Assembly: GCF_006494815.1 (NCBI RefSeq)
Contig: NZ_CP041091.1
Coordinates: forward strand, 4,292,501 to 4,356,500
Length of the DNA stretch: 64,000 nt
From: Nocardioides sambongensis
Lineage (GTDB): Bacteria; Actinomycetota; Actinomycetes; Propionibacteriales; Nocardioidaceae
Reading direction: 5' to 3'
Position 1 is the first letter of the stretch; the number at the start of each line of letters is the position of its first letter. The notes below the pieces were generated by a model. The model did no database searches. It saw only the letters and a list, made by a program, of their open reading frames with translations, and was not told the DNA's origin. Shown here piece by piece: positions 10,571 to 19,036 of the stretch. The position numbers and the translations under genes were made by a program.

Positions 10571-11475
10571 GCGTCGTCGGCGTCCTTGGCGGCAGCGGGT
10601 TCGTGGGCGCACACGTGGTGCGCGCGCTCGAACGGGATGGAGTCGAGGCGCGGATCGTGAAGTCACCGCGGCTCAGTACCTCTGGCCGCGACCTCGCGGC
10701 GGTGACGGCAGACCTCGACCGCCCTGAACGAGCCGGCGTAGTGCAGGAGCTGCGCGAACGGCTGCTCGGCTGCTCGGCAGTGGTCAACGCCGCCGGCCTA
10801 GCGACTGCCACCGCTCACGGTGACGACCTGTTCGGCGCCAACTCGCTGCTTCCCGGAGTTGTCGCGCGGGCGCTGTGTAGTGACGTTCGCTTGGTCCACG
10901 TCAGTTCCGCCGCCGTGCAGGGTCGACGCGCACCACTTGACGAATCGGAGGTCTATGAGCCATTTAGCCCGTACTCCGCCTCGAAGGTCGTTGGCGAACA
11001 GATCATGCTCAGCTCCCACAGGAACGCCGTCTGTTATCGACCGACGTCGGTACACGGACCCGGGCGGGCGGTGACCGAGCGGCTCGCACGGTTGCTGGGC
11101 AGCCCGGCCGCTTCCGTCGCAGGTACTGGTGACGACCCAACCCCGCAAGTCCTAGTCGAAAACGTCGGAGATGTGGCGAAGTTCCTCGCGCTGGTCCCGT
11201 CGCCGGTGCCTCGGATAGTCCTCCACCCTTCGGAGGGTCTGACGACTTCGGAACTAGTCCGGCGACTCGGCGGTCGGGAGCCACGTCACGTGCCGGTCTC
11301 CGTAGCCCGAGCCGTCATTGTCTCCGCACGGACGGTAGGCAGCCGGAGCGCCCGTGCCGCAGGAGAGGCGCGCCGGCTCGAGATGTTGTGGTTTGGTCAG
11401 GCTCAAGAGCCTGGCTGGCTTGAGGGACGCTGGAGCGCTCCCCAGTCGTTAGAAGCGTGGAAGGAACTGAGATGA
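10567..11475 (+). CDS. NAD-dependent epimerase/dehydratase, probable UDP-4-keto-sugar reductase
   Basis: 302 residues. The N-terminal VVGVLGGSGFVGAHVVRAL is the nucleotide-binding loop of extended SDR enzymes; VHVSSAAVQG and YSASKVVGEQ (YxxxK) supply the active site, followed by YRPTSVHGPG. Its location between a WbpL/WbuB pair and capF suggests the WbpV/WbpK role, reducing the 4-keto product of the WbpM-like enzyme to UDP-QuiNAc or UDP-D-FucNAc. That role comes from context only. Its start overlaps the previous stop by 4 bases and its stop overlaps the next start by 4. Confidence 0.75.
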   Translation: MSVVGVLGGSGFVGAHVVRALERDGVEARIVKSPRLSTSGRDLAAVTADLDRPERAGVVQELRERLLGCSAVVNAAGLATATAHGDDLFGANSLLPGVVARALCSDVRLVHVSSAAVQGRRAPLDESEVYEPFSPYSASKVVGEQIMLSSHRNAVCYRPTSVHGPGRAVTERLARLLGSPAASVAGTGDDPTPQVLVENVGDVAKFLALVPSPVPRIVLHPSEGLTTSELVRRLGGREPRHVPVSVARAVIVSARTVGSRSARAAGEARRLEMLWFGQAQEPGWLEGRWSAPQSLEAWKELR

Positions 11476-12590
11476 GGGTCGGGATCACCGGGGGCTTCGG
11501 CTTCCTCGGCTGGCACACGTCGTGCCGGCTGCAGGCTGTGCACGGCGTAGAGGCCGTGCGACTGGGCCGTGGCGACTTCGCCGACCCCGAGCGCCTGGCT
11601 GCTGCGCTGACCGGGGTCGACACGGTGCTGCACATCGCCGGGATCAACCGGGCCGACACCGAGGAGACGGTCGAGCAAGGCAATGTGGACCTTGCGGAGA
11701 CCCTGGTCGAAGCCCTGCGTGCCAACGATCGGCCCGTCGATGTCGTCTACGCCAACTCCGTGCAGGCCGACCTGAACAACGCCTACGGCCGCGGCAAGGC
11801 TCAAGCGGCGGGTCTCCTGGCTCGGTCGGCACACGCGACCGGTGGACACTTCGCGGACCTCCTGCTGCCCAACTTGTACGGCGAGCACGGCAGACCGGGC
11901 TACAACTCATTCGTGGCAACGTTCGCCCATGAGGTGGCCGCGGGCCGCACGCCGACCGTGAGTGGTGACCGCGAGATCCCGCTTCTGCACGCCCAGGACG
12001 CAGCGGCCGCACTGATTGCGGCCGCCGGCAGCGACGTGCGGGAGACAATCCCAGCCGAGGCCGTCAGAATCAGCCGCGTGTTGGAACTGTTCGAGGAGTT
12101 CTACGCGCTTTACCACCAGCGCGGTGAGGTACCCGATATCTCGACACCGCTGCTGCGCAACTTGTTCAACACCTACCGGGCGGCGGCGTTCCCCGAGATG
12201 TGGCCGCTGTCGGCGCAGGTGCACGCGGACAACCGAGGAGATCTGTTCGAGACTGTCCGCGCTCACGGTGGTCCAGGCATGGCGTTTATGTCGACCACGC
12301 TACCCGGCCAGAAGCGCGGCGAGCACTACCACCTGCACAAGGTGGAGAGGTTCTTCGTGGTGAAGGGCGAGGCGGAGATCGAACTGCGCCAGCTGTTCCA
12401 CGACGAGGTCGTCCGTTTCCGTCTGAGCGGGGACACGCCGTCATTTGTCGACATGCCCACCCTGTGGGTGCACAACATTCGTAATGTCGGCGACACGGAG
12501 CTCGTCACGATGTTCTGGGCGGACCAGTTGCTCGACCCTGTCAACCCGGACCAGTACCCCGAGACGATTGCCCAGGAGGCATCCGCATGA
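11472..12590 (+). CDS. capF: UDP-2-acetamido-2,6-dideoxy-L-hexulose 4-reductase/3-epimerase (CapF/FnlB)
   Basis: 372 residues from an ATG at 11472 (ATGA overlap). The N-terminal SDR domain starts GITGGFGFLGWH and contains HIAGINRADTEE and NLYGEHGRPGYNSF. The C-terminal ~110 residues are a cupin with GQKRGEHYHLHKVERFFVVK, whose His residues bind the metal. This SDR-cupin architecture is diagnostic for CapF/FnlB, the second enzyme of UDP-L-FucNAc synthesis. Capsule polysaccharides of Staphylococcus aureus types 5 and 8 use the same CapEFG route. capG follows with an ATGA overlap. Confidence 0.92.
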   Translation: MRVGITGGFGFLGWHTSCRLQAVHGVEAVRLGRGDFADPERLAAALTGVDTVLHIAGINRADTEETVEQGNVDLAETLVEALRANDRPVDVVYANSVQADLNNAYGRGKAQAAGLLARSAHATGGHFADLLLPNLYGEHGRPGYNSFVATFAHEVAAGRTPTVSGDREIPLLHAQDAAAALIAAAGSDVRETIPAEAVRISRVLELFEEFYALYHQRGEVPDISTPLLRNLFNTYRAAAFPEMWPLSAQVHADNRGDLFETVRAHGGPGMAFMSTTLPGQKRGEHYHLHKVERFFVVKGEAEIELRQLFHDEVVRFRLSGDTPSFVDMPTLWVHNIRNVGDTELVTMFWADQLLDPVNPDQYPETIAQEASA

Positions 12591-13702
12591 AGGTCATGAC
12601 CGTCGTCGGCACGCGCCCGGAGATCATCCGTCTGGCGCGGGTGATCGACCGTCTGGACTCGACTCCTGGCATCGAGCACGTGTTGGTGCACACCGGGCAG
12701 AACTACGACCACTCGCTCAACCAGGTCTTCTTCGACGACCTCGGCCTGCGGGCCCCCGACCACTACCTCGGCGTCGACACCAGCTCGCTGGGCGCGGTCC
12801 TCGGCGGGGTCCTTGTCGGCACGGAGAAGGTCCTGCTCGAGGAGCAGCCGGACGCCCTGCTGGTGTTGGGTGACACCAACTCCTGCATCGCGACGGTGAT
12901 GGCGAAGCGGATGCGGGTGCCCACCTTCCACATGGAGGCTGGCAACCGCTGCTTCGACGAGAACGTGCCGGAGGAGACCAACCGTCGCCTCGTCGACCAC
13001 GTCGCGGACTTCAACCTTGCCTACACCGAACACGCGCGCCGCAACCTGCTCGCCGAGGGCCTGCACCCGCGCCGGATTGTGGTCACCGGCTCACCTATGC
13101 GTGAGGTGTTGAGTACGTATCGTGAGAACATTGAAAGGTCAACCGTTCTTGAGCAGCTCTCGCTCGCTCCCAAGAAGTACTTTCTGGTCAGTGCGCACCG
13201 CGAAGAGAATGTAGACTCGGCCCCGCGCTTGGTGCAGTTGATCGATTGCCTCAAAGCCGTCCATCGAGAGTGGCAACTGCCGGTGATCGTTTCCACGCAC
13301 CCCCGAACCCGAAAGCGACTTGCACAAGTTTCGCTGGATACCGGTGCTGACATACGTTGGATGGAGCCGTTCGGCTTCCATGACTACAACAATCTCCAAA
13401 AGAACGCCGCGTGTGTACTCTCCGACTCCGGCACGATCGCCGAGGAATCGTCGATTCTGGGATTCCCGGCACTAACTCTGCGTGACTCGATTGAGCGGCC
13501 CGAAGCACTTGACGCCGGATCGATTGTGATGACTGGTCTGGACGCCGCTGATGTTGTCCGTACCATCGGCGTACTGCTGCGTGAGGAATCAACGTCGATT
13601 CCGCAAGGGTACGACATTGAGAATACGTCCCAGAGGGTCGTGCGTTTCATACTGTCGACCACCAAGCGTCACAAGCAATGGGCCGGGGTCCGAGAGTTGT
13701 GA
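12587..13702 (+). CDS. capG: UDP-N-acetyl-L-talosamine 2-epimerase (CapG/FnlC), UDP-GlcNAc 2-epimerase fold
   Basis: 371 residues, ATG at 12587. The non-hydrolysing 2-epimerase fold is clear: MTVVGTRPEIIRLARVI, HTGQNYDHSLNQVFF, VLGDTNSC, FHMEAGNRCFDENVPEETNR, SAHREENVDS and LSDSGTIAEESS. The segment after HMEAGNRC distinguishes FnlC/CapG types from plain WecB. It yields UDP-N-acetyl-L-fucosamine, the final step of the CapEFG route. From about codon 165 (near 13080) the DNA shifts to lower-GC codon use that continues through the next two genes, so this gene spans a compositional boundary. Confidence 0.9.
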   Translation: MKVMTVVGTRPEIIRLARVIDRLDSTPGIEHVLVHTGQNYDHSLNQVFFDDLGLRAPDHYLGVDTSSLGAVLGGVLVGTEKVLLEEQPDALLVLGDTNSCIATVMAKRMRVPTFHMEAGNRCFDENVPEETNRRLVDHVADFNLAYTEHARRNLLAEGLHPRRIVVTGSPMREVLSTYRENIERSTVLEQLSLAPKKYFLVSAHREENVDSAPRLVQLIDCLKAVHREWQLPVIVSTHPRTRKRLAQVSLDTGADIRWMEPFGFHDYNNLQKNAACVLSDSGTIAEESSILGFPALTLRDSIERPEALDAGSIVMTGLDAADVVRTIGVLLREESTSIPQGYDIENTSQRVVRFILSTTKRHKQWAGVREL

Positions 13703-14898
13703 CTAGATCGCTGCGGGTATGGGTGGCAACAGACGTAACCGTTCATCGCGACAGTCGGGGTCGATTTAGAGCCAACCATAATGCCGCAAGCTTTGCTGCT
13801 TGGGCGCCGTTCGTGGCCGCATTTGGCTCGATAACTGTCGTTGCACGTCTCGATCCCACTGTTTCCGACGACGGTCCTCTCGTTGACGGGGATGGAGTAG
13901 AGGTAGAGACCCTGCCGCGATATCAGGGCCTCCGTGGCCTTGTCTTAACACTCCCGCGATTGGTACTCGCGGTGTCTCGAATCGGATCTAAGGCCGACGT
14001 CTTTATAGGACGCCCTGTAGAACCTCTGGCTCTGTTGCTGTTTGGACGTAGTTTCATGGCCGGAGCTAGATATATCGCGTTTATGGCCACTGACCCCGCT
14101 TCAATTGGCGCTGCCTATTTTGGCGGAGAGTCAAGAATGGGTCGCCTGTTTGGAAGCTTGGCGACCCTCTTTGCCCGGGCAATCGTCCGGCGCTCGGTGG
14201 GAGTCGTATACGTTTCGCAGGAATGGTTGCAGGCGCGATATCCGGCACCCATCGGGGTCCCCGTGTTAGCCAGATCCAACGTGGTTCTCGGTGATGAGGC
14301 GTATGTAGATGCTCCGCGATCTCTAGATCTATCTCGCCCGATTCGGCTTTGCAGTATTGGCGCGATGAACGGAAAGATCAAAGGGCACGACGTTCTCATC
14401 GAAGCGACCCAGATTCTCAATGGACTTGGCTTGAAAACCACCCTCTCCTTAATAGGAGATGGACCGCGAATGGCTGAGCTCGCGAATATCTCAGCCCATC
14501 GAGGCATAAGAGGTGACGTAAATTTTCTGGGGCAGGTTCACGCTCCCGAGCGGGTGCGCGAGATACTCGATGAATCAGATATATACTTGTCGGGAAGTTA
14601 CTCTGAAGGCCTGTCCCGTGCGATGGTGGAGGCTATGGCGCGCGCCCTCCCAGTAGTCTCGACTGACGCCGGTGCTGTAGGTGAACTCATTGAGAACCAG
14701 TACATTGTGGCGCCTGGCGATGCCACGGCTATTTCTGGCAAGGTCGCAGCCCTGGTCGAGAACAGCGTCCTGTACGAGTCCGCTTCCCGCGCCAATCTCG
14801 CATGCGCAAAGAATGTCGGCGCTCTGGCCTCCCCGGGTCGCCTAGCCAACTTCCTGCGCTCGGTGACCGAAGGTTCGTCGGGCAAGTGCGGGCGTTGA
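13699..14898 (+). CDS. GT4-family glycosyltransferase
   Basis: 399 residues from a GTG at 13699 overlapping the capG stop by 4 bases. An ATG 21 bases upstream, at 13678, is an alternative start. The C-terminal half carries the GT-B donor site: IRLCSIGAMNGKIKGHDVLIEA, SLIGDGPRMAELANI, VNFLGQVHAPERVREIL and the EGLSRAMVEAMARALPVVS segment with the conserved E-x7-E pattern. Acceptor and donor cannot be predicted. Codon use is much less GC-biased than in the first operon genes. It is one of only two clear glycosyltransferases in the locus. Confidence 0.85.
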   Translation: MTRSLRVWVATDVTVHRDSRGRFRANHNAASFAAWAPFVAAFGSITVVARLDPTVSDDGPLVDGDGVEVETLPRYQGLRGLVLTLPRLVLAVSRIGSKADVFIGRPVEPLALLLFGRSFMAGARYIAFMATDPASIGAAYFGGESRMGRLFGSLATLFARAIVRRSVGVVYVSQEWLQARYPAPIGVPVLARSNVVLGDEAYVDAPRSLDLSRPIRLCSIGAMNGKIKGHDVLIEATQILNGLGLKTTLSLIGDGPRMAELANISAHRGIRGDVNFLGQVHAPERVREILDESDIYLSGSYSEGLSRAMVEAMARALPVVSTDAGAVGELIENQYIVAPGDATAISGKVAALVENSVLYESASRANLACAKNVGALASPGRLANFLRSVTEGSSGKCGR

Positions 14899-14917
14899 AT
14901 ATCGAGGACGTTCTGTC

Positions 14918-16168
14918 TTGAAGTTGCGTTCTAGCCTGTCGCTTCTGGACCAGATGGTGGCGAGTGCGAGCAACATGGCCTCGGTTCTCGCTTTGGCCGC
15001 GGCATACAGTTCGGACGAGTTCGGTCTATTCGCGACCGTATATGCGGTCATGACCCTAGCCTTAGGCGTGACGCGAGCATATCTTGGCCTGCCTATTGCC
15101 CTCGGAGCGAGTTTATCGCGGGTTGAGCAAGGTGTGCTGTATGGGAGTTCTGTCGCTGCGGCAATCTATATCGCTGCGGTCGCAGCGTCTGGGGTCCTGG
15201 TACTCGGTATCGCAACCTCCACTTCTGCTACGGGTGTATCTATCGTGGTGCTGATGAGTGTGGCGGTGCCCATACTTCTCGTGCAGGATCTCGCGAGATT
15301 CCATGCGGTCGCGACTAGAAGGACCGGCGTTGCTGTGGCTTCTGACAGCCTTTGGCTGATGGGCGCGCTCATCTTATGGGTGAGTGGGAGTTCGCTCTCT
15401 CCAGTGACTGCGACTCTTCTTTGGATTCTGATCGCTGCTGGCTCTATGGTCGTAGCGGTTGGATGCCTGACTCCGAGTGTCGACTGGTCGGGCGGGTGGC
15501 GAACCCTCAGACCGGGGCGCGGTGCCCGCGAAGCCTCGGTCGCGCAAGTTGCAATGTCAGGCGGCGTTACCGTGGTCACGGCGCTAGTTGTAGCTCCCGT
15601 CTATGGCGCGGGTGCGGTGGGTGCGCTCCGGGGTGCTGGAACCGTGCTTGGGCCACTGAACACGCTTATGACGTTCCTTGACTTTGGAGTTCTGGCGGCG
15701 CTTGCCCGACGCTCACGTTCGAAAGATGTCCGCGCTCTTGTATTGGTCATGTTGGTCTTGCTAGGCGCACTCGTCCTGTGGGCTCTTATCCTGCTGATGC
15801 CTTCGTCTCCAGTTGGCCGAGCCATGTTTGCGGATAGTTGGCCAATGGTGCGAGATATCCTCCCGATCACCTGTGTCGAGTACGGATTTCTGCTTTTTAT
15901 TGCGACGGCCGGGATCTTCTTTAAGCTGCGTGATCAAGGTCGGCAGATTGTTGTCGCGAAGATACTGTCGGTGGTTGTAGTGTTGATTGGTGTCGGGTGT
16001 GCCGCAGTCTCAGGGCTTACCTTTATTGCGATCCCGCTGGTTCTGGCGGGGCGGGGCTCGTCTCAGCCGTATACCTTTTGGTACGAGTCATTCATCAAAT
16101 GGCGAGGGATAAGCAGGGGCTCGCGGATCGCGAAACTTGTTGAACTCCGGTCGGACGGTCGCGCCTGA
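14918..16168 (+). CDS. Wzx-like polysaccharide flippase (MATE/PST family)
   Basis: 416 residues from a TTG at 14918 with GAGGAC about 8 bases upstream. Ten or more hydrophobic segments alternate with short charged loops. The first ~30 residues (LLDQMVASASNMASVLALAA, then EFGLFATVYAVM) resemble the start of O-antigen/teichoic flippases of the Wzx/PST group, which move lipid-linked repeats across the membrane. Position at the end of the glycan operon supports the role. Sequence conservation in this group is poor, so the call rests on topology, the N-terminal pattern and context. Low-GC composition suggests transfer. The nested IS block begins 154 bp downstream. Confidence 0.72.
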   Translation: MKLRSSLSLLDQMVASASNMASVLALAAAYSSDEFGLFATVYAVMTLALGVTRAYLGLPIALGASLSRVEQGVLYGSSVAAAIYIAAVAASGVLVLGIATSTSATGVSIVVLMSVAVPILLVQDLARFHAVATRRTGVAVASDSLWLMGALILWVSGSSLSPVTATLLWILIAAGSMVVAVGCLTPSVDWSGGWRTLRPGRGAREASVAQVAMSGGVTVVTALVVAPVYGAGAVGALRGAGTVLGPLNTLMTFLDFGVLAALARRSRSKDVRALVLVMLVLLGALVLWALILLMPSSPVGRAMFADSWPMVRDILPITCVEYGFLLFIATAGIFFKLRDQGRQIVVAKILSVVVVLIGVGCAAVSGLTFIAIPLVLAGRGSSQPYTFWYESFIKWRGISRGSRIAKLVELRSDGRA

Positions 16169-16322
16169 TAATGAACCGCCCTGGGTCTGATGGAGGCTAG
16201 GACCTCCCTTCGAACTCTGCTGGCGGTATGCCGGACCGAGTGGGAGCCGCCCCGATGGGCTACCTGGCTCGCGGGTGTCGTCGCCGGCAAGCACGGTCGT
16301 GGCGACGCGACGCTGGTTTATG

Positions 16323-16780
16323 GGCTCTTCCTACCTGAGGTGGGGGTGAGTCAGGCAGCCGCCGATGAGCAGCATTCGTAGTCGGTAATGATCGCGGTTG
16401 CGGAATCCGCGGGCGACGCGGCGGTGGAGCTCGAGAGGCCGTTGATCGCCTCCGTGCCGCCGTTGCTGGCACGGCCGGCGTCGATATAGGCCAAGAATGC
16501 TTCGCGCCACTGCTTCAGAGTCTTGCCGTGTGGCTTGATCTCCGGGATCGGGCAGGTCGGCAGCGACCGGATGAGCTCTTCGGCGGTCCGGCGTCTCTGG
16601 GCCGGGTTCTTCGTTGTAGGCCGATCGAAGCTTCTGTGCGCACAGCCAGGCGACGAGGACCTCGTCGTGGCGTCCGTCGGCAGCGATCGCGCGTTCGAGT
16701 CGTGCGCGTTGGCGGTCAGTGAACTTCTCGGCGCCGCAGCGCAGGATCGTGCGGATGCCGTAGAGCTGGTCGTCGATGGC
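16323..16780 (-). pseudogene. C-terminal piece of the ISL3 transposase
   Basis: Read on the minus strand it starts at the IS256 target site with AIDDQLYGIRTILRCGAE and continues FTDRQRARLERAIAADGRHDE, then, after frame changes, ELHRRVARGFRNRDHYRLRM near the end. These are typical ISL3-family C-terminal sequences. At least two frame changes occur after EEPGPE. The first half of this fragment is also present at 18648-18834 because of the IS1634 duplication. It is inactive. Confidence 0.75.
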
Positions 16781-16982
16781 GGTCAAGTCCCGGGTAGTGG
16801 TGTAGCGCTGCGTTCCTTCGGTCGGGGTGGTTAGGCGGTCAGTGCGGGCAGGTCGTCGGCTCCGATCTCGGGTTCGGGGGTGGGGACGATGGTGACGCGG
16901 GAACGGGCCAGGACGTCGAGTCCGAGGTAGCGGCGGCCTTCGGCCCATTCGTCGGTCTGTTCGGCCAGCACGGCGCCGACCA
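16594..16982. repeat. Left copy of a 389-bp direct repeat flanking the IS1634 element
   Basis: Identical, as far as I can read, to 18648-19036 at a constant offset of 2054 bp. It contains part of the ISL3 transposase, one IS256 target-site copy (16773-16780) and the left end of the IS256 element with its transposase C-terminus. It abuts the IS1634 left end. Interpreted as a long target-site duplication. Position 16593 also matches 18647, so the boundary is uncertain by one base. Confidence 0.85.
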
Positions 16983-18647
16983 CCTGAGTTGCACAGACTT
17001 AGTGGGTCACGCGGTCGATGAGTTCTTGGGCCTCGGGCGGGATCTGTGGTTGGGCGGCGATCGACTGGCCGGCGACGCTGACTGTGATCTCCTGCAGCGG
17101 GCGCAGGGTCTGGACGAGCTTCTTGATGCTGACGCCGCTGCGTTGCTGGAGGTAGCGCGCGACGGCGAGCGCGGCGAACACGATGGTGAGGTGGGCTTCG
17201 ATCGATTCGCGCTTGTGGTGGAACATCGGCCGGGCGCGTAGGTCGGTCTTGGACATCCGGAACGACTGCTCAACGCGCCACAGGTCGTGGTAGCTGCCGA
17301 TGACCTCGTCGGGGTCCATCACGCCTGCGGGGATGTTGGTGACGTAGCCCTTCAGCCCGACCAGCCGACGTGCCCGCGTCAAGGACGCCTCATCGAGTGT
17401 CTTGGTGCCGTTGGTGGTCTTGACGAACCGCGGTGTCCGGGCGGTCTTCTCGCCCGCGATGACTTCCTTGGCGCGGTTCTCCTGCAGGGTCAGCGTCTTG
17501 CCGTCACGGGCGGCGCGTTTGGCCGAGTAGGCCCACACCGCCCGCCAGGATCCCGGGTGCTGTTCCGGGTCCCAGACCGGCTCGCGCTTCTTCTTCGTGT
17601 CGTTCTCGATGCTGCGTCGGTTCTTCGGGGTGATCGTGTCGATGAGTTGCCCGTCGCTGAGGGCGTCGCCGTGCCAGCGGAAGTGGGACTCCAGATCGAC
17701 CGGCGCCTTGGTCACCCGGGAGCCGACGATGAACCGCAGACCGGCTTGGTCGAGTTCGCGCAGGTTGGTCGCGGACAGCATCCCGGCATCAGCGACGACA
17801 GCCATGTCGCTCACGCCGTGGCGCTTCTGGAAGGCCTTGATGATCGGGATCATCGTGAGCGTCTCGGCCTTGTTGCCCTCGAAACAGCCGATCTCGAGCG
17901 GGAAACCGCGCCGGTCGACCAGGAGCCCGACGACGACCTGGGGATCGACACGGCGTTCTTTGGAGTAGCCGACCTTCCTGAGGTCGTCTTCCTTCTCGGC
18001 CTCGAAGTACAGCGTCGTCACGTCATAGAGACACAGCGACACGTCACCCCACGCGGTGGCATCGCGGAAGCAGGCGGCCGCGATCTGGTCGCGGTAGCCG
18101 CGCTGTCCGGCACGGCGCAGGGTGGCGCTGAAGGTGTTGCGGTGCGCAGGCGTGAGGCCGAGCTCGCTCAGCACCCGCCCGGCATCCAGCATCGACGTCG
18201 GCTCGACGATCCGGGCCAGCACGAGCTGGAAGAACGCCTCGTCGTTGATCACACCGAACCCCAATGTCTGCCACGCCGACTCGATGACCGCGACCAGCAG
18301 CCGCGAGGCCTTGGCCTGCACGATCGTGGCGCGCGGATCCTGCTCGGGCTCCAGTCCGAGGTCGAGAACGCCTTGGCCTTCCTCGATCTTGCGGCGCCCG
18401 ACCTGCATCAACGCCGCGAGCTCGGCTTCGGTGTGCGCGGAACCCAAATGCTCGATGACGACGTCGCGTCGATGTTCCCGGCGGGCGATCTGCACGGCCG
18501 TCGCGCCCGAGGCCGTCTTCACCTTCCGCAGGAACACCACCCCGGAAACGTAGCCGCTTAGTGTGTCACCACCGACACCCGCACCGGCCCTGACCAGCGC
18601 AAACGCTGAGCCGGCCCCAGAATCACGCCCGACCTGTGCAAGTCAGG
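16983..18647 (-). mobile_element. IS1634-family insertion sequence (about 1665 bp)
   Basis: It is bounded by imperfect inverted repeats CCTGAGTTGCACAG (16983-16996) and, reading inward from 18647, CCTGACTTGCACAG: 13 of 14 match. It contains one transposase gene on the minus strand and nothing else. It is inserted inside the IS256 element near the IS256/ISL3 junction. The flanking 389-bp direct repeats fit the unusually long and variable target duplications described for the founder IS1634 of Mycoplasma mycoides. Confidence 0.85.
16999..18540 (-). CDS. IS1634-family transposase
   Basis: 513 residues from a GTG at 18540, intact. It is a DDE transposase of the IS4-like superfamily. The N-terminal KVKTASGATAVQIARREHRR and IEHLGSAHTEAELAALM are typical of IS1634/IS1549-like proteins. 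Acidic residues in the expected contexts are CLYDVTTLYFEAE, MAVVADAGMLSATNL and YHDLWRVEQSFRMSKTDL. The intact frame and identical flanking repeats suggest a recent, possibly active, insertion. Unlike its neighbours it has no frame break. Confidence 0.93.
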   Translation of the reverse strand: MVFLRKVKTASGATAVQIARREHRRDVVIEHLGSAHTEAELAALMQVGRRKIEEGQGVLDLGLEPEQDPRATIVQAKASRLLVAVIESAWQTLGFGVINDEAFFQLVLARIVEPTSMLDAGRVLSELGLTPAHRNTFSATLRRAGQRGYRDQIAAACFRDATAWGDVSLCLYDVTTLYFEAEKEDDLRKVGYSKERRVDPQVVVGLLVDRRGFPLEIGCFEGNKAETLTMIPIIKAFQKRHGVSDMAVVADAGMLSATNLRELDQAGLRFIVGSRVTKAPVDLESHFRWHGDALSDGQLIDTITPKNRRSIENDTKKKREPVWDPEQHPGSWRAVWAYSAKRAARDGKTLTLQENRAKEVIAGEKTARTPRFVKTTNGTKTLDEASLTRARRLVGLKGYVTNIPAGVMDPDEVIGSYHDLWRVEQSFRMSKTDLRARPMFHHKRESIEAHLTIVFAALAVARYLQQRSGVSIKKLVQTLRPLQEITVSVAGQSIAAQPQIPPEAQELIDRVTH

Positions 18648-19036
18648 TCTCTGGGCCGGGTTCTTCGTTGTAGGCCGATCGAAGCTTCTGTGCGCACAGC
18701 CAGGCGACGAGGACCTCGTCGTGGCGTCCGTCGGCAGCGATCGCGCGTTCGAGTCGTGCGCGTTGGCGGTCAGTGAACTTCTCGGCGCCGCAGCGCAGGA
18801 TCGTGCGGATGCCGTAGAGCTGGTCGTCGATGGCGGTCAAGTCCCGGGTAGTGGTGTAGCGCTGCGTTCCTTCGGTCGGGGTGGTTAGGCGGTCAGTGCG
18901 GGCAGGTCGTCGGCTCCGATCTCGGGTTCGGGGGTGGGGACGATGGTGACGCGGGAACGGGCCAGGACGTCGAGTCCGAGGTAGCGGCGGCCTTCGGCCC
19001 ATTCGTCGGTCTGTTCGGCCAGCACGGCGCCGACCA
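18648..19036. repeat. Right copy of the 389-bp direct repeat flanking the IS1634 element
   Basis: Same sequence as 16594-16982. In this copy the IS256 part is continuous with the rest of the IS256 transposase to the right, so it shows the pre-insertion arrangement on that side. The copies appear identical, which argues for a young duplication. Confidence 0.85.
18827..18834. repeat. 8-bp target duplication of the IS256 element, left copy
   Basis: TCGATGGC, repeated at 20250-20257 on the other side of the IS256 element. Joining the flanks through one copy restores the ISL3 reading GYKNAI-DDQLYGIRTIL. IS256-family elements typically make 8- to 9-bp duplications. Confidence 0.85.

Noticed and set aside
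11428..11444. TGGAGCGCTCCCCA, resembling a CebR box
   Set aside because: It is inside the coding sequence of the SDR gene at 10567-11475, far from any sugar-uptake gene. A chance match in GC-rich DNA.
16169..16322. Frames on both strands between wzx and the ISL3 end
   Set aside because: None has a ribosome site, family motif or consistent codon bias.
17287..18561. Plus-strand frame opposite the IS1634 transposase
   Set aside because: Antisense shadow; the transposase with its DDE residues is unambiguous.
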